Positions 8,884 to 19,028 of a stretch of 64,000 bases of DNA are shown piece by piece. The DNA is taken from NCBI GenBank assembly GCA_963720675.1, contig CAVRGH010000010.1, forward strand, positions 1,674,001-1,738,000, given 5' to 3'. Position 1 is the stretch's first letter, and each line of letters begins with the position of its first letter. The stretch comes from JALHSW01 sp963720675. GTDB lineage: Bacteria > Actinomycetota > Acidimicrobiia > IMCC26256 > PALSA-555. The position numbers were made by a program, and so were the translations under genes. The notes under the pieces were generated by a model. It ran no database searches. It was not told the DNA's origin and saw only the letters and a list, made by a program, of their open reading frames with translations.

Positions 8884-10582
8884 CCAGCCGTCGCCGCTCG
8901 GCCGAGAGGAGCGCGCGACGGAAGAGCACGCCGATCGAGTCCCGCAGGTCCTCGATGCGCTCGACGCTCGTGTAGGACGCCGTGCCGAAGACGCTCCGGA
9001 GCGCCTCGGGCTCCGCTCCGACTCCGACGCTCAAGCAGAGGCAGCCGATGCCGTCCTCGCGTGCCTCGAGCAGTGCCCGGCGCGCGTCGGCCTCCCCGTA
9101 GGAGCCCTCGTACCCGTAGTCGTACGCGAAGCCGTCGGAGAGGAAGACGAGGAGGCGTCGCGGGGTGCCGGCCTCGGTCTGCAGGAGATGGCTGGCGTGG
9201 CGAATGCCGGCGCCGAGGCGCGTGAACGAGCCGGGCTCGAGGTCATCCAGCCGTCCGCGGGCACGCGCGTCGTAGGGGTCGTCGAACGCCTTCACCCGCA
9301 GGACCCGGACCGCGCCGCGGCCGCGGGAGTGGAACCCGTACACCGCGACGCGGTCGCCGAGCGAAGCGAGCGCGTCGACGAGCAGCGACGCGGCCCGACG
9401 CTGGTACTCGTGCACGGACTCGCCGGACGGTCCCCGCTCCCGCGACGAACCGGAGATGTCGAGCAGGACGAGCACACCGAGATCGCGTCGACGACGCAGC
9501 TGGTCGACGTAGGCCGACTCGGCGGTCACGCCGGCGCCCCCCACGCGTCGGTCGATCTCGATCTCGACCAGCGCGTCGAGATCGAGGTCGTCGCCCTGGG
9601 GCTGGCGCCGCGTCGGCTCGAGCCCCACCCCGAGTCGGGCCAGGCTGCGCCGCAAGCGCTCGTCGCGAACGACCGCGGTGGGAGGTCCCGGACGCACGGG
9701 CGGAGTGATCGCCGCGACCGTGCACCAACCCGGGCGGTAGCGACCGCTGCGGACGTCCCACTCCGGGTAGACGGCGACGCCGATCTCACCCGGGTCCGGG
9801 TCTCTCGCTTCGAGGCCCGCCGGCAACGACGATCGCGCGGCCCGGGAACCGGGGCGGGCCGCGGCGCGCGCCGCCCCCGTGGGCAGCTCGGCGCCGGCGG
9901 GCCCGCTCGCCGCCTCCCGGCCGAGCCCGAGCAAGTTCGCCAGGAGCCGGGCCACGGGACCGGAAGCGCCGAGCGGCGTCGAGAAGAGCTTCGCGATCGC
10001 CCCGAGATCCTGGGTCTCGTCCTCCTCCTGGATCTCTGGCAGGGACCGCGATGGCGCTCCGTGCTCGAGATCCTGCGGGGTCGGTGCGCCGCCCTCGTCG
10101 TCGTCGAGCGCGCGCAGCAAGCGGCGCGGGCGGACCGCACCGAAGCCGGGCGGTGGGTCCGGGAGGGGTTCGCGGGCGATCGCCCGCCGCAACGACGTCG
10201 CCGTCCCGCTGCTCGGCTCGGCGTCGAGCGGGGCGAGGGGTGCCGAGACACGTCGCACCAACGCGGGCAGCACGGGTTCGAGCTCGGCCAGGGCGCGGTA
10301 CCCCTCGAGCGCCAGATACCGCCTCGCCACCGACGAGCGGCCGAGCAGGCGCCGGACGATGCCGGGGTCGAGACTTCCCGCTCGCAACAGTGCGCCCTGG
10401 ACCGTGAGCTCGGCCATGCACGCGATCTCGTCGGTCGGGTTGCTCACGAAGATGGTGCGCCCATCCGTGAACGAGGGCTCTCCGTCCGGGGCCGGCGCCA
10501 ACGCGATCGGCCTCCCGGAGATCGCGGACGCCAGCAGCTCGTAGCGGGCGAGGCTCGGGTCGATCGCGGGCATGGCGATCAT
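8855..10582 (-). CDS. NorD/CbbO-like von Willebrand factor A domain protein
   Basis: About 575 residues. The C-terminal 200 residues form a VWA domain: MIDAS motif DISGS near 375-379, a Thr in SFTRLG near 454 and LSDG near 482. The N-terminal part has helices and acidic linkers as in NorD and CbbO. Family members work with a MoxR-type AAA+ ATPase (NorQ, CbbQ) to insert metal or remodel a target enzyme. No such ATPase gene is visible in this window, so this is an orphan. Two close starts are possible, ATG at 10582 or 10573, neither with a strong Shine-Dalgarno. An in-frame extension to 11458 is out-of-frame ribokinase sequence, not part of this protein. Confidence 0.8.
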   Translation of the reverse strand: MIAMPAIDPSLARYELLASAISGRPIALAPAPDGEPSFTDGRTIFVSNPTDEIACMAELTVQGALLRAGSLDPGIVRRLLGRSSVARRYLALEGYRALAELEPVLPALVRRVSAPLAPLDAEPSSGTATSLRRAIAREPLPDPPPGFGAVRPRRLLRALDDDEGGAPTPQDLEHGAPSRSLPEIQEEDETQDLGAIAKLFSTPLGASGPVARLLANLLGLGREAASGPAGAELPTGAARAAARPGSRAARSSLPAGLEARDPDPGEIGVAVYPEWDVRSGRYRPGWCTVAAITPPVRPGPPTAVVRDERLRRSLARLGVGLEPTRRQPQGDDLDLDALVEIEIDRRVGGAGVTAESAYVDQLRRRRDLGVLVLLDISGSSRERGPSGESVHEYQRRAASLLVDALASLGDRVAVYGFHSRGRGAVRVLRVKAFDDPYDARARGRLDDLEPGSFTRLGAGIRHASHLLQTEAGTPRRLLVFLSDGFAYDYGYEGSYGEADARRALLEAREDGIGCLCLSVGVGAEPEALRSVFGTASYTSVERIEDLRDSIGVLFRRALLSAERRRLVTGRTARRP

Positions 10583-10632
10583 CTTGGCGCGTCGCGCGAG
10601 GCGCGGCACAGCCTCACGACCTGTGGGGCGGG

Positions 10633-11546
10633 TCAGGCGAGGAGGTCGTCCACCGCATCGGCCCGGGGCAACGACGGTGACGCTCCGGGCACGGTCGTGG
10701 CGAGTGCACCGGCGGCGGAGGCTCGTCGAAGTGCGACCTCGACGTCGTCGCCCCGGGCGATCGACGCGGCGAGTGCCCCGCAGAAAGCATCGCCGGCCGC
10801 CGTCGCATCGACGGCTTCCACCGCGAACGGCTCGACGTCGATGCGCCGGCCACGGTCGACGTAGACGGCACCGTGTCGACCGAGTGTCACCACCGCCGCC
10901 GAGCACCCGCGCTCGAGCAGGATCCGGCCCGCGACCTCGGCGTCGTCGCGGTCGGCGACGCGTCGACCGACCAGCACCGCCGCCTCGGTCTCGTTCGGGA
11001 CGCAGATGTCGACGAGCGCGAGGAGCTCGTCGGTCAGATCGAGGGCCGGAGCGGGGTTGAGGATCGTCGTCACGCCGGCAGCTCGGCCGAGGCGCAATGC
11101 CGTGCCGACCGCATCGAGCGGGATCTCGAGCTGCACGAGCAGGACGCGGGCGTCGGTCGATGACCGCCCGCCGGGCTTCGACGAGCCCGGCATCGAGGGC
11201 ATGGTTCGCGCGGGGTACGACGATGATGACGTTGTCGCCGACCGCGTCGACCATGATCTGCGCGATCCCCGTCGCGTGCAGCGGATCGCGCGCGACGTGC
11301 GTCGCGTCGATGCCCTCGGATCGGCACATCGCCACGATCTCATCGCCCAACCCGTCGGTTCCGACGCAGCCGATCATCGCCGTCGCGTGCGCCGAGACGG
11401 GCCGCCGCGAGCGCCTGGTTACTCCCCTTGCCGCCCGGAACCATGAGGAACTCGTCACCGAACACGGTCTCCCCGAGCGACGGGAGCCGCGGCGCGACCG
11501 CGATGAAGTCCATGGCGAGGCTGCCGACGACCACGATGTCGCTCAC
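10633..11546 (-). pseudogene. PfkB-family (ribokinase-like) sugar kinase, disrupted by two frame changes
   Basis: Three reading frames join into one ribokinase. The N-terminal part from the GTG at 11546 carries VVVGSLAMDFI and VPGGKGSNQALAAARLGA. The middle (about 11400 to 11160) carries IGCVGTDGLGDEI and GIAQIMVDAVGDN. The C-terminal part has ILNPAPALDL, NETEAAVLVG and the catalytic DATAAGDAFCGALA. All PfkB landmarks survive, so either assembly indels near 11400 and 11160 or a very recent inactivation explains it. The start has GGAG 9 bases upstream. Ribose is the likely substrate; it could be supplied by the nucleoside hydrolase at 22446. It is divergent from the ABC ATPase genes. Confidence 0.75.
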
Positions 11547-11705
11547 GGCGTTCGCTCCTCGCCTCGACGACGCTCGGGGTGCCGCACGGTCTCGACCACG
11601 ACCACCACGATATGGTTTCATGAGGTAGACGATTGCCTCGACACGAAGCGCGAGCCGAGGTCGAGCCCGAGGGAGGACCGTGGCCACGATCGCGCCGGCG
11701 AGACG

Positions 11706-12481
<776 letters not shown>

Positions 12482-12485
<4 letters not shown>

Positions 12486-13240
12486 ACCCTTCGAGCGCGA
12501 CGACGCCCACCGTGCCCGCGACCGGGGAGCGCCCTCCGGTCGTCGAGGTGCAGAACCTCTCGGCGGGCTACGACCGCATCCCCGTGGTTCGAGGCGTCGA
12601 CCTCCACGTCGACGCGGGGGAGGTCGTGGCACTGCTCGGACCGAACGGCGCAGGGAAGACGACCACGCTGCTCGCGATCTCGGGGATCCTCCCCGCGCTC
12701 GCGGGCTCGGTGACGGTGCTGGGCCATCCGGTCTCGACCCGACGGCCCCATCGCAACGCCCGACGCGGCCTCGCACACGTGCCCGAAGACCGAGCGTTGT
12801 TCTCGGGCCTGTCCTCGCGTCAGAACCTGCGCCTCGGGAGTCGCTTCAAGCCGGACCAGATGGCCGAGGCAGTGGAGCTCTTCCCCGAGCTCGAACCGCT
12901 CCTGGACCGCCGTTCGGGGCTGCTCTCCGGTGGCGAGCAGCAGATGCTCGCGTTGGCCCGCGCGCTCGTCAGCCGGCCGAAGATCCTCATGGTCGACGAG
13001 ATGAGCATGGGCCTCGCGCCGATCATCGTCGAACGTCTGCTCCCGGTACTGCGGTCCATCGCGGACCGCACCGGCGCGGGAGTGCTCCTCGTGGAGCAGC
13101 ACGTGCACATGGCCCTGGAGGTCGCCGACCGGGCGTACGTGCTGATCCATGGCCAGGTCGAGATCGAAGGGGGCGCTTCGGACCTCGCGAGTCGGGCCGA
13201 TCTCCTCGAGGCCAGCTACCTCGGTGAAAGCGCGCTGTGA
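12482..13240 (+). CDS. ABC transporter ATP-binding protein, LivF type
   Basis: A 252-residue ATPase with Walker A GPNGAGKTTTLLAI, signature LLSGGEQQML and Walker B ILMVDEMSMGLAP. The phrase MSMGLAP is typical of LivF proteins. Start GTG at 12482 overlaps the previous stop as GTGA. Together with the LivG-type protein it would energise a hydrophobic amino acid/urea/organic acid importer, yet the LivHM permeases and receptor are not adjacent. The following enoyl-CoA hydratase and P450 genes suggest the cargo may be a catabolic substrate. Confidence 0.9.
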
Positions 13241-13268
13241 GACCCGCCACCAAGGAGAGCGTGCCCGC

Positions 13269-14051
13269 ATGACCGTCCGCACCGAACAGCGCCTCGGCGT
13301 CCTCCTCGTCACGATCGATCGCCCCGAGGCTCGCAACGCCATCAACGGCGCAGTCTCGGCCGGCATCGAAGCAGCGCTCGACCGGGCCGAGGACGACGAC
13401 AGCATCCGCGTCGTCGTGATCACGGGCTCCGGCGACAAGGCGTTCAGCGCCGGCGCCGACCTGAAGGCGGTCGCGTCGAGTCCCGACGGCCGCGCGATCA
13501 TGACCGAACGCGGCGGCTTCGCCGGGCTCGTGCGACGGTCGTTCCCCAAGGTCCTCATCGCCGCGGTCAACGGCGCCGCACTCGGCGGCGGCCTCGAGAT
13601 CGTCCTGGCCTGCGACCTCGTCGTCGCCGCGGATCACGCGACCTTCGGGATCCCCGAGGTCAAGCGGGGACTCTTCGCCGGAGCCGGAGGCTTGTTGCGC
13701 CTCCCACGGGTCGTGGCGCTGCCCGTGGCCCTCGAGCTCGGCGTCACCGGTGACAGCATCGACGCCGAGCGCGCCTATGCGCTCGGGCTCGTGAACCGCG
13801 TGGTCCCGGCGGACCGGCTCCTCGACGAGGCCCTCGAGCTCGCGGACCGCGTCGCCGAGAACGGCCCCATCGCGGTGCGCGAGACGAAGCGCCTGATGCG
13901 AGCGGCCGCGGCCCTCGACGAGGCCGAGGGGTGGCGTCGCAACGACGAGGTCGCAGCCACCATCGCCGGGAGCGGGGAAGCGCTCGAGGGCATCGTCGCC
14001 TTCGCCGAGAAGCGGCGGCCGAACTGGGCCGCGGTGCAGCCCGACCACTAG
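13269..14051 (+). CDS. Enoyl-CoA hydratase/isomerase (crotonase) family protein
   Basis: A 260-residue crotonase. The oxyanion-hole segments FSAGADLKAV (about residues 59-68) and NGAALGGGLEI (about 100-110) are present. The position of the first catalytic Glu in classic hydratases reads PEVKRGLFAGAGGLLRLPR, and the second region is intact. The ATG at 13269 follows AAGGAG at 13252-13257. It likely hydrates or isomerises an enoyl-CoA made by the ligase and dehydrogenases of this region. It is in the same direction as, and close to, the LivF-type gene and the next P450, so they are probably one transcript. Confidence 0.92.
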   Translation: MTVRTEQRLGVLLVTIDRPEARNAINGAVSAGIEAALDRAEDDDSIRVVVITGSGDKAFSAGADLKAVASSPDGRAIMTERGGFAGLVRRSFPKVLIAAVNGAALGGGLEIVLACDLVVAADHATFGIPEVKRGLFAGAGGLLRLPRVVALPVALELGVTGDSIDAERAYALGLVNRVVPADRLLDEALELADRVAENGPIAVRETKRLMRAAAALDEAEGWRRNDEVAATIAGSGEALEGIVAFAEKRRPNWAAVQPDH

Positions 14052-14072
14052 GGCGCCGCAGAGAGGATCCCG

Positions 14073-15267
14073 ATGTCCCAACCGTCACCGGGCGTCATGG
14101 GTCCCTTCGATCCCTGGGAGCCGTCGGTCCAGGACGACCCGTTCCCCTTCTTCGAGGTGCTCCGGCGCGACGCCCCGGTCTGGCGCGACCCGCAGGACCG
14201 GTTCGTCGCCATCTCGCGATACGACGACGTGCGTACGGTCCTGCACACTCCCGAGGTCTTCTCGAACGCCGGCGGGTTCATCCTCGGCCAAGACGTGAGC
14301 GGTGCACCGCCGAGCATGGTGCTCATGGATCCACCCGACCACACCCGTCTGCGTGGCCTGGTGAGCCGGGCGTTCACCCCTCGCCGCATCGCCGAGTTCG
14401 AGGATGGGATCCGAACCTCCGCAGGCAGAGTTCACCGACGACTTCGCGGACCGGCTGCGGGCGGGTGAGGAGGTCGACCTCGTCCCCGAGTTCGCCGACC
14501 TGGTCCCCGTGCGGGCGATCTCCGACATCGTCGGGGTGCCGCGTTCGGAACGCGCCTGGTTCCGAGATCGCGCCGATCTGATGATCGGTGACGCCGAGTC
14601 CGAAGCGGGCGTGGCCGCGCTGCTGGACTGCTTCTCGTACTTCAGTGCCGCGCTCGAGGAACGGAACCGTGCACCACGCGACGACATGCTCACGGCGCTG
14701 GCGCAGGCCGAGATCGACGGTGAACGGCTCTCGCTCGACGAGCAGGTCGGGATGATCCTGCTCCTGTTCTTCGCGGGCATCGAGACGACCGTCTTCCACT
14801 TCAGCAACGTCGTGTGGTACCTCGGGATCCGCCCCGACCTCCAGCGGTCCCTCCGGGACGACCCCTCCCTCCTCCCCACGGCGATGGAGGAGATCCTGCG
14901 GTTCGACCCCCCGGTGCTCGGGGACAAGCGCACGGTCGTCACCGAGCACGAGCTGCGGGGGGTCACCTTGCACGAGGGTGATGTCGCGTTCCCCCTGATC
15001 GGGTCCGCGAACCGGGATCCGGAGGTGTTCGAGCGGCCCGACGAGCTCGACATGACCCGGAGCCCGAACCCGCACCTCACGTTCGCCGGCGGCCCGCACT
15101 TCTGCCTCGGCGCGCCCCTCGTTCGGCTCGAGCACCGGGTCGCGATCGAGGAGCTCCTTGCCCGCGTGCCGCCCTATCGGGTCGACCCCGAGCGAGCACG
15201 CCGGCGCCACCTGCACGGACCGTTCATGCGGGGCATGTCGGCGGTGCCGGCCGTCCTGGCCGTCTGA
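14073..15267 (+). CDS. Cytochrome P450 (one apparent frameshift)
   Basis: About 398 residues read in two frames. The first covers residues 1-115 (DPWEPSVQDDPFPFFEVLRR, MVLMDPPDHTRLR) and the second the rest, from DDFADRLRAG onwards. The shift falls around 14420-14440. The I-helix reads FFAGIETTVFH and the heme loop FAGGPHFCLGAPLVRLEH. With the frames joined the protein is full length, so a one-base-type assembly error is more likely than decay. The ATG at 14073 follows GAGAGG. It belongs to the same run of genes as the crotonase and the small PF14196-like protein. Confidence 0.88.
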
Positions 15268-15279
15268 GAATGGAGCGAC

Positions 15280-15786
15280 ATGGGTGAACGCACTGGACGA
15301 GACTCTCCGATGATCGAGCAAGCCCGGATCCAGGCCGAGATGGTCGTTCCCATCGTGCGGGCCATGGTGGACGAGCTCGGGACCGAGCGCGCGTTCGCGA
15401 TCGTGCGTACGGCGCTCGACGGCTATCGACGCGACTTCGTGACGACGTTGTTCAGCCAGCTGCCCGGCGAGACGAACCTCGAGAAGGCCCGCGCCGGTCT
15501 GCAGATGTTCACGCAGACCGACGGCAGCGGATTGGCCTTCGATCCACGTGTCGTGCGCGACGACGGTGCTCATTTCGACTTCGACGTGGTGTCATGTCAG
15601 TGGGCCGAGCTGTTCGCGGAGCTCGGAGAACCCGAGATCGGTCACCTGCTCTTCTGCAGCCAAGACTTCGTCTGGTGCTCCGCCATCGAGGGCATGGAGC
15701 TGGAGCGGACGACAACGATCATGCAGGGCGCGGATCACTGTGACTTCCGAGTGCGCCTGACGGAGGTCGACGTGCCGCCCGGCTGA
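15280..15786 (+). CDS. L-2-amino-thiazoline-4-carboxylate hydrolase-like protein (PF14196 type)
   Basis: A 168-residue protein whose C-terminal half has the pattern CQWAELFAELGEPEIGHLLFC and then GADHCDFRVR. The invariant-looking Cys in a HCDF segment is a hallmark of the ATC-hydrolase-like family. Characterised members open a thiazoline ring during L-cysteine formation, but most actinobacterial homologues are untested. The start is the ATG at 15280 with TGGAG upstream. Gene order after the P450 suggests it acts on the same substrate or on a related thioester. The stop codon lies inside a long inverted repeat that may serve as terminator. Confidence 0.65.
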   Translation: MGERTGRDSPMIEQARIQAEMVVPIVRAMVDELGTERAFAIVRTALDGYRRDFVTTLFSQLPGETNLEKARAGLQMFTQTDGSGLAFDPRVVRDDGAHFDFDVVSCQWAELFAELGEPEIGHLLFCSQDFVWCSAIEGMELERTTTIMQGADHCDFRVRLTEVDVPPG

Positions 15787-15834
15787 GCACGACGCCGACC
15801 GCAAACGGCCGGCCGCGCCGCCTCGTGCTCAGCC
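15781..15834. terminator. Long inverted repeat between convergent genes (probable bidirectional terminator)
   Basis: Twelve-base perfect arms, GGCTGAGCACGA (15781-15792) and TCGTGCTCAGCC (15823-15834), enclose 30 bases that themselves contain the palindrome CGGCCGGCCG. The arms include the stop codons of both convergent genes. No T-run follows, as is common in high-GC actinobacteria. Confidence 0.65.
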
Positions 15835-16992
15835 CGAGATCAGCTCCACCGGCAACGACGCGAGGCCGTACATGAACGAGGTGTTCGTGAAGGAGCGACG
15901 GGCGGGCCCGGCGGCCGTCAGTCCCGGATACCGCCCCAGCAGCTCCTGGACGGCGACCGTCGTCTCGATCCGAGCGAGCGCGGCGCCGATGCAGAAGTGG
16001 ACGCCACCCCCGAACGCGAGGTGCGGGTTCGGGGAACGGTCGTAGACGACCTCGCCGGCACGATCGAACACGGCGGGATCCCGGTTTGCCGCTCCGAGCA
16101 GGAAGAGCACCTTGGCCCCGGCCGGGATGTCCGTCCCCGCGAGCCGGACGTCACGGGTGCAGGTCCGGAGATCACCTTGCACTGGCGCATCGTGGCGCAG
16201 GATCTCCTCGAGCGCGGCGGGAACGAGGCCGGGGTCCGCGACGAGCCGATCGCGCAGGTCGGCCTCATGTGCGAGCCGCGCTGCCGTGTTCGCCAGGTGG
16301 AACGTCGTCGCCTCAAGTCCGCCGACCAGGAGGAGCCAGGCAAGCCCGAGCTTCTCGTTCTCCGGGAGCGGATCGCCATCAACCTCGGCGTTCGCGCAGG
16401 CGGTGAGGAGGTCGTCGCCCGGAGCGGTGCGTCGGTGCTGCATCGCGTCGGCGATGTATGCACCACTCGCCGCCATCGCCTGGAGGGACTCGGGCGACGA
16501 GAGGTCGCCGATCATCTTGGCGAGCCACCCTTGGAAGGCAGGGAGATCCGCGCGGGATGCCGACGTAGTCGGCGATCGCTCGCGCCGGCACCCGCCCGCA
16601 GAACGTCTCCACCAGGTCGACCGCTCGCTCGTCGCCGAGCTCGTCGAGGACGCCGTTCGCCGTGGCCCGGATCGAGTCCTCGAGCTGCGCGACACGTGCC
16701 GCGCGGTGAACCACCCGGCGACGGCCTTGCGCATCCGGGTGTGCTGCGGCGGATCGACGGCGGTGAGGATCGGCGGGAAGTCTGCGACGTCCATGTCGAG
16801 CACGACACCTTCCCCGGCCTTGAAGGTCTCGTAGTCGGACACGATCGTGCGCACGTCCTCGTAGCGGGCGACTGCCCACCAACGGCCGTCCGGATCGGGC
16901 CAGACCGGGTGCTCGGCCAGCAGGGTGTCCAGCCACGGGAACGGATCCGCCTGGACCTCGGGGGAGTACGGATCGAACCGGAACCCACTCAT
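15829..16992 (-). CDS. Cytochrome P450 (two compensating frame changes)
   Basis: 387 codons. The N-terminal part (FDPYSPEVQADPFPWLDTLL, DPPQHTRMRK) and the C-terminal part (LVGGLEATTFH I-helix; FGGGVHFCIGAALARIET heme loop) are in one frame. Between about 16700 and 16555 that frame gives Arg/Ser-rich nonsense, while another frame gives AQLEDSIRATANGVLDELGDE and FCGRVPARAIADYVGIPR, as expected for a P450. Two opposite indels therefore cancel. The start ATG at 16992 overlaps the Rieske stop as ATGA. The I-helix has E-A-T-T in place of E-T-T. It is the last gene of the E1 alpha-E1 beta-Rieske-P450 operon. Confidence 0.88.
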   Translation of the reverse strand: MSGFRFDPYSPEVQADPFPWLDTLLAEHPVWPDPDGRWWAVARYEDVRTIVSDYETFKAGEGVVLDMDVADFPPILTAVDPPQHTRMRKAVAGWFTARHVSRSSRTRSGPRRTASSTSSATSERSTWWRRSAGGCRRERSPTTSASRADLPAFQGWLAKMIGDLSSPESLQAMAASGAYIADAMQHRRTAPGDDLLTACANAEVDGDPLPENEKLGLAWLLLVGGLEATTFHLANTAARLAHEADLRDRLVADPGLVPAALEEILRHDAPVQGDLRTCTRDVRLAGTDIPAGAKVLFLLGAANRDPAVFDRAGEVVYDRSPNPHLAFGGGVHFCIGAALARIETTVAVQELLGRYPGLTAAGPARRSFTNTSFMYGLASLPVELISG

Positions 16993-18048
16993 GCGTCGAC
17001 CTCCGCATCCGAGCTCGGGAAACCGAGCTCCACCAAGCACCTCCGGTACGCGACGGCGAGGCGATCGAAGGGCAGATGGAGCTCGGATGCCGGATCGAGC
17101 GGCAGGCGCGTCGGCCGCTGGCTCTCCACCACGGGTCGGTCCGCCCCCATCACCGCCTCCTGGTACGCCTCGAGGGCATCGTCGGGCACTTCGACCCCGG
17201 CGTCGAAGAGCACCTGCACCCAGAAGACACGCGGACGCGGTCGCGGTGCGCGGCTGCGCCGCGGCGAAGAGCACTCCCGACTGCCCAGCCTGCTCAGAGG
17301 CGAGCGACACGACGAACGGCGGTTCGACGACATAGCGCAGCTCGAGCGGGCGCACGGTGCGCTCTGTCGCGCCCGACAAGACCTCGAGCGGATCCAGCGC
17401 GGGGTACGCGTAGTCGACCCGGAGCCGCTTCCCGTCGTCGTCGGTTCGCACCTCGTACCGATCCACGTCCTTCGCTTCGGCATTGCCGAAGACGTCCGCG
17501 TGGAGCACCGAGAAGTGAGCGATGTCGAAGAAGTTCTCGATCTGCCGCGTTGCCTGGCACGCCCAGTCCTTCGGGATGCCGGCATACAGACGCGCTGCTC
17601 GATCGGCCCCCGGGACGCGAGGACAGGGACCCGCCTCATGCGTCGCGTCGACGAGACAGGCCCACACGAGGCCGTCGTGCTCGGCTACTCGGTACGCCGC
17701 GATCCGCGCTCGCGCCGGGATCGGACCTTCCGAGAGCTGTGGGATGGCGACGCACGCGCCGGTCGCGTCGTATTCCCACGCGTGGTACGGACATCGGAGG
17801 CATGCTGGATCGGTCACCGTGCCGAGCGAGAGTCGGGTGCCGCGGTGCACGCAACGATCGTCCGCGAGCGCGAGCTCGCCGTCGTGCCCTCGCCACAGCA
17901 CCAGGTCCTCATCCAGGAGCTCGACCGCAACTGCCGTGCCGGGCTCGAGGTCGGTGGAGCGGGCGATCGGATGCCAGAAGGGGCGGGCTGCCGCCAGAAA
18001 CGCAGCGTCGCCGCCGGAGCCGTGAGCGTGCTCGACCGGAGCTGTCAT
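16989..18048 (-). CDS. Rieske 2Fe-2S aromatic-ring-hydroxylating-type oxygenase (one frameshift)
   Basis: About 353 residues. The Rieske cluster motif is CVHRGTRL...CPYHAWEYD near residues 50-85. The mononuclear iron site is the NFFDIAHFSVLHADVFG segment, giving Asn/Asp and two His ligands. The architecture resembles KshA/VanA-type oxygenase components. After RTATASACLLG the frame changes (about 17235) and continues as VFWVQVLFDAGVEVPDDALEAYQ to the TGA at 16989, which overlaps the P450 ATG; this coupling supports the corrected reading. The ATG at 18048 overlaps the E1 beta stop. It needs an external reductase. Function is probably hydroxylation or demethylation in the same pathway as the P450. 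Confidence 0.87.
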
Positions 18049-19028
18049 CCTTCGTCCAGTGCTGCGCGCACGGCGTCCACCACGCCGTCGACCGACGGGA
18101 GCACCTGGAGCTCGGCGACGCCCTCGGGCAGCGGCAGGTCAAGGCAGGCGACACGACGAGGCCGGCTCCGGAGCGTCCCCGCCGGAGCAGCTTCGAGCAC
18201 CCGGAGGCAGAGCTCGGCCGCAGCACCGCAGCTCGCGTGGTCCTCGTCGACCACGATCAGGTGTCCGGTCTTGGCGACCGAGGCGAGCACCGCCTCGAGG
18301 TCGAACGGTTCGAGGGTGCGCGGGTCGACGATCTCGGCCTCCACCCCGTCGGACGAGAGACGCTCGGCGGCCTGCGCCGCGAGCTCGTTCATGTAGCCCA
18401 GGGCCAGGATCGTGACGTCGGACCCTTCGCGCCGGATCGCGGCTTGCCCGAAGGGCACCGCGACGTCGCCGACCTCTCCCGAGGAGAACATGAACAGCTT
18501 GTGCGCGAGGAACATCACGACGTCGTCGTCACGGATCGCGGTGCGCATGAGTCCGTGCGCATCCGCGGGCGTCGAGGGATAGGCGATCTTCAGCCCCGGA
18601 GTGTGGAGCCAGTAGCCCGTCGGCACCTGGGAGTGGTTCGCGCCGACGCCCAGGTAGCCCCCGACGAGCGTCTTGAGGACCATGGGGACGCGCAGGTCAC
18701 CCGCACCACCGTGCATGTGACGCCAGCGGGCCGCGCGGACGATCTCTTCCATCGCGACGAACGAGAAGTCGGCGATCTGGATGTCAGCAATCGGGCGGAG
18801 ACCGCCCAGCGCGGCACCGAGGGCGGCGCCGACGATCGCGGTCTCGGCCAACGGCGAGTCCTTGACGCGGCCCGGGAACGCGGTCGAGAGCCCGAGGTAC
18901 TGCTGGAGCAACCCACCGTAGGGATCCTCGACGTTCTCGCCCCAGAGCATCACGGACGGGTCGGCCGCCATCTCGGCGTGGATCGCGCCCTTGATCGCGT
19001 CGAAGAACGACTGCTCGGCCATCGTCAT
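18045..19028 (-). CDS. Thiamine-dependent 2-oxoacid/acetoin dehydrogenase E1 component, beta subunit
   Basis: A 327-residue transketolase-like Pyr/C-terminal domain protein (AcoB/PdhB/BkdA2 family). Landmarks are VMLWGENVEDPYGG, DSPLAETAIVGAALGAAL, the ADFSFVAMEEIV helix, YPSTPADAHGLMRTAI and the C-terminal VDPRTLEPFD. The start ATG at 19028 overlaps the alpha-subunit stop as ATGA, and its own stop overlaps the Rieske ATG. It would form an alpha2beta2 heterotetramer with the adjacent alpha subunit. No E2 acyltransferase or E3 gene is present, so it may act as a carboligase/decarboxylase or borrow an E2. Confidence 0.9.
   Translation of the reverse strand: MTMAEQSFFDAIKGAIHAEMAADPSVMLWGENVEDPYGGLLQQYLGLSTAFPGRVKDSPLAETAIVGAALGAALGGLRPIADIQIADFSFVAMEEIVRAARWRHMHGGAGDLRVPMVLKTLVGGYLGVGANHSQVPTGYWLHTPGLKIAYPSTPADAHGLMRTAIRDDDVVMFLAHKLFMFSSGEVGDVAVPFGQAAIRREGSDVTILALGYMNELAAQAAERLSSDGVEAEIVDPRTLEPFDLEAVLASVAKTGHLIVVDEDHASCGAAAELCLRVLEAAPAGTLRSRPRRVACLDLPLPEGVAELQVLPSVDGVVDAVRAALDEG

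Noticed and set aside
8855..11458. A single 867-residue protein combining the VWA protein and upstream sequence
   Set aside because: Residues before the VWA protein alternate between ribokinase sequence and Arg-rich nonsense, showing a frame that passes through a different gene.
15829..18048. A 739-residue Rieske-P450 fusion
   Set aside because: The frame runs through both genes only because of frame changes; the ATG at 16992 overlaps a proper Rieske stop (ATGA), so these are two genes.
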